DNA from: JALTID01 sp027004335 [NCBI: bacterium]
GTDB taxonomy: Bacteria; JALSQH01
Assembly: GCA_027004335.1 (NCBI GenBank)
Contig: JALTID010000036.1
Location: forward strand, 6,278-14,336
Length of the DNA stretch: 8,059 nt
Direction of reading: 5' to 3'
Of the stretch, positions 1 through 6,828 are shown one piece after another (within the stretch, counting starts at the first letter, position 1; the number at the start of each line of letters is the position of its first letter). A program made the position numbers and the translations under genes. The notes under the pieces were generated by a model. It saw only the letters and a program-made list of their open reading frames with translations, searched no databases and was not told the origin of the DNA.

Positions 1-42
1 GGAAAAGACAATATTTCTCTTATCGGGATCTTACTCAGATGA
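1..42 (+). CDS. Possible 3' end of an upstream gene (partial)
   Basis: Frame 1 is open from the left edge and reads GKDNISLIGILLR before a TGA at 40-42. This TGA overlaps the ATG at 39-41 of the following glycosyltransferase gene as ATGA, a classic bacterial translational-coupling junction. Thirteen residues are too few to identify a family. The main competing reading is that frame 2, open to a TGA at 71-73, is the real upstream tail. A further possibility is that the downstream gene itself continues upstream, because its own frame is also open to the edge. The call rests on the junction geometry alone. Confidence 0.3.
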   Translation, partial: GKDNISLIGILLR

Positions 43-1796
43 AACAATTAAATGCCTTACATATAACACATGAGGCTATAAAAAAAGTTGGCGGCATCGG
101 TGCAGTTATTCATGGTCTTCTAACCACCCCTTCTTACCAAAACAATATTAAAAGGACTATTCTTGTAGGCCCACTTTTCTCAATTGAAGTCCCACCTCTA
201 GGAGAAAATAGCACGATCCTCTACAGTAGAAGATTTTCAATTTATAACACATTATACTCTGAAAAATTTAAGGAAATTGAAAATACCTACAATGTGGAGA
301 TCCTTTACGGGAAGAGAATCATAACTGATGAATTCAATCAGAAAAACAAAAGTGAAGCAGAAGTAATCGCCGTTGATATTAAACAGATGCGGAAGGATAA
401 AATTGACCTGTTTAAATATCTCCTCTATGAAAATTTTAAAATAGATTCCATGAAATATGAAAATGATTTTGATTATGAGCAGTACATAAGAATTGGGGTA
501 ATCTATCCTGAAATAGTCAGAGTACTAATAAATTCTGAGCCTTCCATTCACTGGGGTCACGAATATATGGGGGTTCCCGCTCTTCTATCAGTGGAAATTG
601 CAAGAAGGAAGGGAAAGAGAAAAAAAGATATGATTATCTTCCATGCTCATGAGGTAAGTACAACAAGGATGATTGTAGAAAATCTTCATGGGCATGATGT
701 CTCTTTCTACAATCTTCTCAGAATGGATTTCCCCGGTGGAATCTCCCTTGAGGAGGAATTTGGAGATCATTCATGGCACTACAGAACGGTCCTGATAAAA
801 CAACACAGGGCATTTGATTATATTATCGCTGTGGGTGATCTCGTGAAAGAAGAATATAGATATCTTTCCCCTGATGTAGAGGAAAAAAAGATCATTGTTC
901 CCTATAACGGCGTACCTTTGAGAAAAATTGACATTATGCAAAAAAATAAGAGTGAGAAAAAAATCAGGAACTTCTGTAAAAACCTTGTGGGCTTCGAGCC
1001 AGACATAATCTTCACCCATGTTGCAAGATTAGTGGTAAGCAAGGGGATATGGAGGGATCTAAAAATATTGTTTTTTCTTGATCAGTTATTTCATCAAAGT
1101 AGACTCAAAGGTTGCTACATACTCTTATCAAGTCTTGTGGTAACTGGAAGACCCCCCGATGCAGTCAGAGAAATGGAGAAATATGGCTGGCCATTACAAC
1201 ACAGACGGGGGTGGCCTGATCTTGTCAACCTTGAAATACCTATTGCTGATGCCTTTGATAATTTTAACCTGAGATCCCTTGCAATAAAGTCAGTTTTCAT
1301 AAATCAATTCGGATTCTCAAGAGAAAATGTAGGAGAAACTGTTCCGATTGATACTAATTTCCTTGACCTGAGGATATCCTCAGCCGTTGAGTTTGGGCAA
1401 TCTGTTTATGAACCTTTTGGAATTGCACCTCTGGAGGTGCTCCCCTTTGGTGGCATTGCAGTTATAAGCAGTGCAGCAGGAGCAGCTTTCCTTTTAAAAG
1501 AAGAATGCCCCAAAAATTTATGTCATATGGTAGTAGATTACATCACTCTTCCTGAGGATCTGGAAAAATTATACAGTTCAAGAGAAAAAATTAAAAACAT
1601 AACAATATCCCAGCGTGATATTATAGAAGAACGAGTGGCAAAAGCAAGTGCAGGTGCCCTATTTAAGATCCTTCTATCTTATACAAGCGAGAAAGAAAAG
1701 AGGCTAAAAATACAAGAGAACCTTACAGAAAGATTGAGCTGGGAAAGGACTTCATCTAAAATTTTTAATTCTATTTCTCACCACCAGACAATGTAA
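39..1796 (+). CDS. Divergent glycogen/starch synthase-like GT-B glycosyltransferase
   Basis: A 585-residue protein with the two-Rossmann (GT-B) layout of glycogen synthases. The N-terminal nucleotide-sugar loop is KVGGIGAV (residues 16-23), which keeps the Lys of the K-x-G-G motif. His-rich acceptor-side segments follow at HWGHEYMGVPAL (171-182) and FHAHEVSTTR (201-210). The C-terminal domain opens with HVARLVVSKGIWRD (327-340; donor-phosphate Lys probably K335) and carries the E-x7-E retaining-glycosyltransferase motif YEPFGIAPLE (E458 and E466). Between them, residues about 355-450 form a long segment (VTGRPPDAVREMEKYGWP, then an Asn/Phe-rich stretch) not typical of bacterial GlgA. Family knowledge suggests transfer of an activated sugar to a glucan or other sugar acceptor in the cytoplasm; donor and acceptor cannot be read from the sequence. 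The ATG at 39 is chosen because the conserved beta strand begins six residues later and ATG overlaps an upstream TGA; its only ribosome-site candidate is a weak GGGA at 25-28. The frame is open to the window edge with no other start codon, so a longer protein is possible. The gene converges on glgP and overlaps it by 19 nt. Confidence 0.85.
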   Translation: MKQLNALHITHEAIKKVGGIGAVIHGLLTTPSYQNNIKRTILVGPLFSIEVPPLGENSTILYSRRFSIYNTLYSEKFKEIENTYNVEILYGKRIITDEFNQKNKSEAEVIAVDIKQMRKDKIDLFKYLLYENFKIDSMKYENDFDYEQYIRIGVIYPEIVRVLINSEPSIHWGHEYMGVPALLSVEIARRKGKRKKDMIIFHAHEVSTTRMIVENLHGHDVSFYNLLRMDFPGGISLEEEFGDHSWHYRTVLIKQHRAFDYIIAVGDLVKEEYRYLSPDVEEKKIIVPYNGVPLRKIDIMQKNKSEKKIRNFCKNLVGFEPDIIFTHVARLVVSKGIWRDLKILFFLDQLFHQSRLKGCYILLSSLVVTGRPPDAVREMEKYGWPLQHRRGWPDLVNLEIPIADAFDNFNLRSLAIKSVFINQFGFSRENVGETVPIDTNFLDLRISSAVEFGQSVYEPFGIAPLEVLPFGGIAVISSAAGAAFLLKEECPKNLCHMVVDYITLPEDLEKLYSSREKIKNITISQRDIIEERVAKASAGALFKILLSYTSEKEKRLKIQENLTERLSWERTSSKIFNSISHHQTM

Positions 1797-4324
1797 TGTC
1801 TGAAACTCTCCCTGAAAAGATTCCATGCAGGTACTACTCTTACAGAACCACTCTGTAAACCAGGTCGAGGAATGACATATTCTCCCTTAAATTTAGCCAC
1901 ATTGTCACTGTATTTCTCCACAAAATCAAGGAGCAGAGTATCATTTTCTTTACAATCTTCCTCAAGACAGTGAAAAAATTCCACACTTATCAGAGATGGA
2001 TCCATCTCATCAACGAATACATACGACTCTATGGTAACCTTCTCTCCCGCCTGAGGAATATCTCCCGCTGCTTTTATAAAGAAATCCTTCACCTGCAATT
2101 TGTTCCAGTGTTTGTCCATCTCACCTTTTGTTGCAAGTAATTTTTTTAATAACTCACCATCATTCCTTTTTAAAGAGTTAACCTTTTCTATTCCTCTTAT
2201 ATAAAACCTCTTAAAATACTCCTTCAACACCCTGTGCATATTAAACTTCTTTCCTACACAGTAGATGGATTTTTTCATTTTCTCCACCCATTCATCAGGC
2301 ATATCATTCTCATCCCTGAGATAGAAGAGCTCTGTGATCTCATTCTCAATAAGATCATAAATCTGAGCAGATTCAACAACTTTTTTCATCTCATAATCAT
2401 CATACTCTTCTCCCGCAGTAATTGCCCAGCCATTTTCTCCATCGTAACACTCAGGCCACCATCCATCAAGCACACTGAGATTGATTACCCCATTAATTCC
2501 AGCCTTCATTCCCGAAGTCCCACTGGCCTCAAGAGGCTTAAGAGGATTATTCAGCCAGATATCAACCCCCTGAACAAGATGTTTGGCCACATCCATCTCA
2601 TAATCTTCAATAAAGACAACCCTATCCTCAAGATCATACTCTCTTGCAAAATCTATTATTCTCTTAATAAGTTCTTTTCCTACTTGATCAGCTGGATGAG
2701 CCTTTCCTGAGAAAATTATTTGAACTGGTTTCTCAGGATTTCTTAATATCTCTGCGAGCCTGTCTGGATCGGTGAGAATCAGATCAGCCCTCTTATAAGG
2801 AGTAAATCTCCTCGCAAAACCAATGGTAAGATAAGAAGGATTAAGAACTTTTTGTGCTTTCCTTATCTTTGCCGCCGAAGCTCCTTTATCTCTAAGTTGC
2901 CGGACTACCCTGTTTCTAACAAAAGATACAAGCTGCTCTTTCCTTCTCCTGTGGGCAGACCATAATTCCTCATCGGGAATTGTAAATACTCTTTCCCAGA
3001 CCTTAGGATCCTCAGCTCTATGAATATAATCTGGTCCAAGATATCGATCAAAAAGATAAGTCATTTCCATACTCAACCATGTATTGAGGTGAACACCATT
3101 GGTAACATAATCAACCGGGATCTCTACGGGATGATACTCAAAGAAGAGAGGTTGCCACATTTTTCTTGAAACATCTCTGTGGATTTTAGAAACAGCATTA
3201 ATATGTGCAGAAGAATTTATAGCAAAGGCAGGGAGCCAGAAGACTTTTTTATTATCACCAATTCTACCTAACAGTAAGAATTCATCAAAATCCATTCCTA
3301 TAGCTTCCACCTCTCTCTTAAGGTACTTCTCAATCATATCAATAGAGTAATTTTCATTTCCCTCAATAACAGGGGTATGAGTGGTAAAAACTGTGGAATG
3401 CATTATTACAAGTTTTGCCTCTTCAAGAGAATAACCTTCTTTTAAAAGTTTTTTCAATCTCTGGAGGATTAAAAAAGCTGAATGACCCTCATTTATATGA
3501 CAGACTGAAGGAGTTACTCCAAGCTTCCCTAAGACAACAACTCCTCCCATTCCGAGCAGAAGCTCCTGTTGAATCCTTATATCTTTATCAGGATCATAAA
3601 GCATATTTGTAATCCTTTGAAATTCAGCAGGGTTTTCAGGCACATTGGCATCAAGCAGGTAGAGGGGTACATTACCCACCATGATCTTCCACGCCCTTGC
3701 AATAAGAACCTTACCCAGAAGGTCAATCTCTATTCTAAGCTCCTCTCCTCTATCATTCTTTAAAACCTCAATAGGTTTCGAAAACCAGTCATTCTCGAGA
3801 TACTTCTCCTCCTGGTACCCATGAATATTTATGCTTTGGGTAAAATAACCATATCTGTATAGTAAACCCACTCCCACAAGGGGCAAGTCAATATCAGAGG
3901 CTGATTTTAAAAAATCTCCGGCTAAGATACCAAGACCTCCTGAATAAACAGGTAGAGATTCATGGAGACCAAACTCCATGGAAAAATAGGCAATAACATT
4001 ATCTCTATTAAAAGGAATCTCCTTATTATTCTCATCAACATAACTTCCCTCAAATTTCATATATTCCTGAAATCTGTTCCACACTTTCTCCAGTTCATTG
4101 AGAAAACCTTTATCTTCTGCAAGAGAATCAAGAACATCAGAGGGAAGCTTCTCCAGAAACAATTTCAGATTGTGCCTTGTCTGCATGTATAGATAGCTAT
4201 CTATTCTTGAGAAGAGTCTTTCGGCCTCTTTATCCCAGTAACTCCACATATTTCCTGCTAAAATATATAACTTATCAAGGCTGGAATGAATTTTAGGATT
4301 AACATAAAATTTTTTAAATCTCAT
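1778..4324 (-). CDS. glgP: Alpha-glucan (maltodextrin/glycogen) phosphorylase, GT35
   Basis: An 848-residue cytosolic phosphorylase that releases glucose-1-phosphate from the non-reducing ends of alpha-1,4-glucans using pyridoxal phosphate. It belongs to the alpha-glucan phosphorylase subfamily typified by Thermotoga AgpA, not the E. coli MalP type. An N-terminal helical domain (DUF3417-like, about 14-110, with AGNMWSYWDKEAERLF) is followed by IAYFSMEFGLHESLPVYSGG (111-130), HINEGHSAF (276-284), THTPVIEGNE (315-324), VTNGVHLNTW (407-416) and RFTPYKRADL (506-515). The PLP site is EASGTSGMKAGINGV (599-613), with K607 expected to form the Schiff base. A C-terminal segment of roughly 110 residues (about 735-848) completes the family architecture, so the protein looks full length. 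The ATG at 4324 is supported by AAGGAG eight bases upstream. The start lies inside the end of the GH57 gene (11-nt overlap), and the last 19 nt overlap the convergent glycosyltransferase. Being last in the operon, it probably depends on coupling to upstream translation. Confidence 0.96.
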   Translation of the reverse strand: MRFKKFYVNPKIHSSLDKLYILAGNMWSYWDKEAERLFSRIDSYLYMQTRHNLKLFLEKLPSDVLDSLAEDKGFLNELEKVWNRFQEYMKFEGSYVDENNKEIPFNRDNVIAYFSMEFGLHESLPVYSGGLGILAGDFLKSASDIDLPLVGVGLLYRYGYFTQSINIHGYQEEKYLENDWFSKPIEVLKNDRGEELRIEIDLLGKVLIARAWKIMVGNVPLYLLDANVPENPAEFQRITNMLYDPDKDIRIQQELLLGMGGVVVLGKLGVTPSVCHINEGHSAFLILQRLKKLLKEGYSLEEAKLVIMHSTVFTTHTPVIEGNENYSIDMIEKYLKREVEAIGMDFDEFLLLGRIGDNKKVFWLPAFAINSSAHINAVSKIHRDVSRKMWQPLFFEYHPVEIPVDYVTNGVHLNTWLSMEMTYLFDRYLGPDYIHRAEDPKVWERVFTIPDEELWSAHRRRKEQLVSFVRNRVVRQLRDKGASAAKIRKAQKVLNPSYLTIGFARRFTPYKRADLILTDPDRLAEILRNPEKPVQIIFSGKAHPADQVGKELIKRIIDFAREYDLEDRVVFIEDYEMDVAKHLVQGVDIWLNNPLKPLEASGTSGMKAGINGVINLSVLDGWWPECYDGENGWAITAGEEYDDYEMKKVVESAQIYDLIENEITELFYLRDENDMPDEWVEKMKKSIYCVGKKFNMHRVLKEYFKRFYIRGIEKVNSLKRNDGELLKKLLATKGEMDKHWNKLQVKDFFIKAAGDIPQAGEKVTIESYVFVDEMDPSLISVEFFHCLEEDCKENDTLLLDFVEKYSDNVAKFKGEYVIPRPGLQSGSVRVVPAWNLFRESFRHYIVWW
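1785..1802. other. Perfect inverted repeat at the convergent gene junction
   Basis: CAGACA and TGTCTG form a 6-bp stem around a 6-base loop, ATGTAA, which is exactly the last codon and stop of the plus-strand glycosyltransferase. The repeat straddles the 3' end of that gene and lies within the glgP C-terminal codons. No T-tract follows on either strand, so it is not a canonical intrinsic terminator. It might contribute to pausing or mRNA 3'-end stability, or be chance. Confidence 0.35.
1840..1858. other. Second perfect inverted repeat past the plus-strand stop codon
   Basis: TTACAGA and TCTGTAA make a 7-bp stem with the loop ACCAC, about 44 bases beyond the plus-strand stop. On the minus strand it encodes part of glgP (around GLQSGSV, residues 822-828). 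No T-tract follows it in either direction. Its position next to the 1785-1802 hairpin makes a role in ending the plus-strand transcript possible, but it is short. Confidence 0.3.
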
Positions 4325-5528
4325 GGATCTCTCTCCTTCTCAATTTTTCCCTGACATCAGACAGGGCATTTAGAAAATATATATAAGCTTCCTCTGGTGT
4401 CCCATAGGGGGAGAAATATTTATGAACATCACCATCCTGAAAATATTTCGTAGACATATAATAAACATGATCAGAAGTAGTCAATTTCCTTATACTTTCC
4501 ATCAGATCATCAGCTCCCATAGCATGTACCTTTTCCAAGATTTCATATAGAGTCACAGTGGCATTCTGCTGCATCTCATTGGCAAGCCATGCAGAGAGAT
4601 CCCTCTCCATATCAGCCCAGGAAACAGGCTGAGGAAAAGATATTCTCTCAGGCTCATATTTGACAATCTCTATCACATCTGATGGCCACGCAAATGAGAT
4701 GAAATCCCTTACCAGAAGCTCCTCGGGCAGCTTTTCAAGAAATCTAAAAATTCCACTCTCTTCCCACTGATGTTCCCCAAAGGTTTCGTAATCCATGAAT
4801 AAATTGAGAAAAAGATCCCTCCCCTCCTTCTCAATCAGAGGAAGCTTATCTATCCAGTTCACAAACTTATCCACCGTTAAAGGATATTCTATCCAGCCAC
4901 GATCAGAGAATCTGAAAGCAATATCGTCAGATAATCTGTAATACTTTAGCAGCAAAAAAAGCCTTCCATTGTATGTCTTGTAGGGATAAAGGGGTGATCT
5001 ATGTCCCAGCACCTTTTCGGCACCTTCTGCAAGAACAACTCTAAAACCCTCCTCTTCAGCTATATCTGCAATCTCATCCTGATAGATCAGCTCAGTATTC
5101 CTGAAAACAACAGGAGAAAAACCGAACAGTTCTTCCACCATCTTCCTATGTTTCCTCACCTGAAAGATAAACTCCTCCTTCCCAAAAAGAAAAGCAAGAG
5201 AATGATAGTAAGTTTCTCCCATAAATTCAACACACCCTGTTTTAGCAAGCTCCATAAAAGATTTTAGCGTTTCAGGGGAATAAAGTCCAAGCTGCTCAAC
5301 AAGAGTGCCGGTAACTGAAAAGGAAATTCTAAATCTTCCCTCATACTTCTCTATCAATTTAAGCAGAAGATTATTGGTAGGCAAGTAAGATTTTTGTGAT
5401 ACTCTCTCAATAATTTCTCTATTTAAGACATTGTTAAAATAATCCCCTTTTCCCCCTACATCAAATACATTAAAATTTCTTAGTCGGTATGGTTGATGTA
5501 CCTGAAAATAAAAAATCACATGAAGCAT
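4314..5528 (-). CDS. GH57 alpha-amylase-like glycoside hydrolase
   Basis: A 404-residue enzyme with the GH57 conserved regions in order: VHQPYRL (HQP at 11-13), GETYYHS (104-110), VFRNTEL (141-147, catalytic nucleophile expected at E146), MDYETFGEH (245-253, proton donor expected at D246) and TSDHVYYMSTKY (351-362). Both catalytic residues are present, so this is not one of the inactive GH57 homologues. The length and the SWADMERDLSAWLANEMQ segment (303-320) fit the compact Methanocaldococcus-type alpha-amylase subgroup, not the longer GH57 branching enzymes (over 500 residues) or 4-alpha-glucanotransferases (about 650). There is no signal peptide, which implies action on intracellular glucan. 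The ATG at 5528 overlaps the TAA of the upstream synthase-like gene by one base and has AGGAG eight bases before it. Endo-hydrolysis is the default assignment; transglycosylase or branching activity is a real alternative given the storage-operon context. Confidence 0.93.
   Translation of the reverse strand: MLHVIFYFQVHQPYRLRNFNVFDVGGKGDYFNNVLNREIIERVSQKSYLPTNNLLLKLIEKYEGRFRISFSVTGTLVEQLGLYSPETLKSFMELAKTGCVEFMGETYYHSLAFLFGKEEFIFQVRKHRKMVEELFGFSPVVFRNTELIYQDEIADIAEEEGFRVVLAEGAEKVLGHRSPLYPYKTYNGRLFLLLKYYRLSDDIAFRFSDRGWIEYPLTVDKFVNWIDKLPLIEKEGRDLFLNLFMDYETFGEHQWEESGIFRFLEKLPEELLVRDFISFAWPSDVIEIVKYEPERISFPQPVSWADMERDLSAWLANEMQQNATVTLYEILEKVHAMGADDLMESIRKLTTSDHVYYMSTKYFQDGDVHKYFSPYGTPEEAYIYFLNALSDVREKLRRREIHEI
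4333..4338 (-). promoter_or_regulatory. Ribosome binding site of glgP
   Basis: AAGGAG lies eight bases before the ATG at 4324, within the Arg/Glu codons near the C-terminus of the GH57 protein. It supports this start and therefore the 11-nt overlap of the two reading frames. Confidence 0.78.
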
Positions 5529-6817
5529 TATACAAGCTCCTGATAAATATTAATCAGCTTACCAGCTGCTCTGCTCCACTGGATGCCCATTGCTTCTTCT
5601 TTCATTTTATATGCAAGATCTTCTAACTTTTTTCTATCAGATAAAAGAAATCTGACAATCTCTACCATCCTATCAATATCCCAGAACTCCACTTTATATG
5701 CATTATTAACTATCTCCGCAACTCCAGATTTTTTTGAAATAATGGGAACAACTCCATAAGCCATCGCCTCAAGAGGAACAATTCCAAAAGGTTCAGAGAC
5801 CGATGGCATAATAAGTATATCAGCGGCCTCAAGAAGTTTTTCAACTTTTTTCCTCTCAAGAAACCCCGTGAAAAGAACACCTGTCCTTAATTTCATTCCT
5901 GCTGAGAGATGAACAATTTTCCGGAACATGTCTCCTGTACCTGCAACAACAAAGTGTACTTCAGGAAAATCCTTGAGAATTCTCTCTGAAACTTTTAAAA
6001 AATAATCGGGACCTTTCTGCAAAGTAATCCTACCCAAAAAAAGTATCACAGGATCAACAAAAATTCTTCTCTTCCCTCCGGGGAACTCTATGGAATGGGC
6101 ATTATGCACCACCCTTATTTTACTAAAAGGAACAAGGTACCTATCTGCAATCATTCTTGCTGTAAATTCAGACACAGCAATCACAAGATCTGCAGAGCTC
6201 AATCCTGTATATTCAATTTCATGAATTCTCCCGTCACCAGATCCACCTGCTCTATCAAATTCTGTAGCGTGAATATGAGCAATAAGGGGCTTTCTCGTTA
6301 TTTCTTTTAAAACAACCCCTGCAGGATAGGTAAGCCAATCATGAACATGAACAAGATCAAAAGAGAGCTTCTCTGCGTACAAGGGCATCCTTCCTGCCAT
6401 CTCATAAACTTTTCTAAAAAGATCCTCTCCCCGTTCCAGCGACCACGATAAAACTTCAAAAAACTTCTTTAGAGATACCTTTTCTTCCAATTCCTTCAAC
6501 ATCTCCCTCATAACGCCAGCAGGAGAAAGATAGGCCTCAGGAGAGGGTACAAGACCTAAGACTTCAAATTTTTTAATTACTTCTGAGATCCTGTTAACTT
6601 CTCTCTCTTTCTTCTCCACATTTTCTAAAAACTTGACAGGGGGATCATCAGCGTCTTCTACCTTTCGTAAAGGGAAATAAACCAAATCCCTTGTTGGTAA
6701 AATTAAATCAATCTCTATCCCCTTCTTTAAAAGCTCCTTCACCATTCCATAACAGGCAAGGGCAAGACCACCTGTTATAAGAGGTGGAAATTCCCATGTT
6801 ACCATTAAAACTCTCAC
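5528..6817 (-). CDS. Glycogen synthase-type GT-B glycosyltransferase (GT4/GT5-like)
   Basis: A 429-residue GT-B enzyme, likely elongating an alpha-1,4-glucan in the cytoplasm from a nucleotide-glucose donor. It begins with TWEFPPLITGGLA (7-19), then VHVHDWLTYPAG (157-168), HIHATEFDR (181-189, acceptor-side His loop), AVSEFTARM (214-222), LGRITLQKGPDYF (261-273, donor-phosphate Lys K268) and the E-x7-E motif SEPFGIVPLEAMAYG (E342 and E350). The usual Lys of KTGGL is absent (ITGGL at 14-18), a GT4-like feature. Its length fits archaeal/thermophile synthases of about 430-450 residues, shorter than E. coli GlgA. The GTG at 6817 is preferred over the in-frame ATG at 6805 because GAGGAG sits five bases upstream and the hydrophobic first strand needs the extra residues. 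It follows the debranching gene after nine bases and overlaps the GH57 start by one base. Glycogen synthase is inferred mainly from context; a GT4 enzyme with another glucosyl donor is possible. Confidence 0.85.
   Translation of the reverse strand: MRVLMVTWEFPPLITGGLALACYGMVKELLKKGIEIDLILPTRDLVYFPLRKVEDADDPPVKFLENVEKKEREVNRISEVIKKFEVLGLVPSPEAYLSPAGVMREMLKELEEKVSLKKFFEVLSWSLERGEDLFRKVYEMAGRMPLYAEKLSFDLVHVHDWLTYPAGVVLKEITRKPLIAHIHATEFDRAGGSGDGRIHEIEYTGLSSADLVIAVSEFTARMIADRYLVPFSKIRVVHNAHSIEFPGGKRRIFVDPVILFLGRITLQKGPDYFLKVSERILKDFPEVHFVVAGTGDMFRKIVHLSAGMKLRTGVLFTGFLERKKVEKLLEAADILIMPSVSEPFGIVPLEAMAYGVVPIISKKSGVAEIVNNAYKVEFWDIDRMVEIVRFLLSDRKKLEDLAYKMKEEAMGIQWSRAAGKLINIYQELV
5537..5541 (-). promoter_or_regulatory. 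Ribosome binding site of the GH57 gene
   Basis: AGGAG lies eight bases before the ATG at 5528, inside the last codons of the synthase-like gene. The stop and start share one base (TAATG), so translation of the two genes is probably coupled. Confidence 0.75.
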
Positions 6818-6822
6818 TGCTT

Positions 6823-6828
6823 CTCCTC
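6823..6828 (-). promoter_or_regulatory. Ribosome binding site of the synthase-like gene
   Basis: GAGGAG lies five bases before the GTG at 6817 and shares two bases with the TGA stop of the debranching gene. It decides the GTG start over the ATG four codons later. Ribosomes finishing the debranching gene would stop directly on this site, which favours reinitiation. Confidence 0.75.

Noticed and set aside
771-1019. Minus-strand open frame inside the plus-strand glycosyltransferase, with others at 588-770 and 1115-1300
   Set aside because: These are opposite-strand shadows of a continuous conserved frame, with low-complexity translations and no family resemblance.
1785-1858. Calling the two inverted repeats intrinsic terminators
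   Set aside because: Stems are only 6 and 7 bp, AT-containing, and lack a following T-tract on both strands, so they are listed only as inverted repeats.
2234-2710. A 158-codon open frame on the plus strand inside glgP
   Set aside because: It is antisense to conserved phosphorylase sequence, including the PLP-site region. Its translation is Leu/Ile/His-rich without recognisable motifs, and no ribosome binding site was seen. It is best explained as a shadow frame.
5001-5267. Plus-strand open frame of 88 codons inside the GH57 gene
   Set aside because: It is antisense to the conserved GH57 regions containing GETYYHS and FRNTEL. No independent coding signal is apparent.
6803-6805. Alternative ATG start for the synthase-like gene
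   Set aside because: The GTG at 6817 has GAGGAG at ideal spacing and preserves the first beta strand; from the ATG the ribosome site would be 17 bases away.
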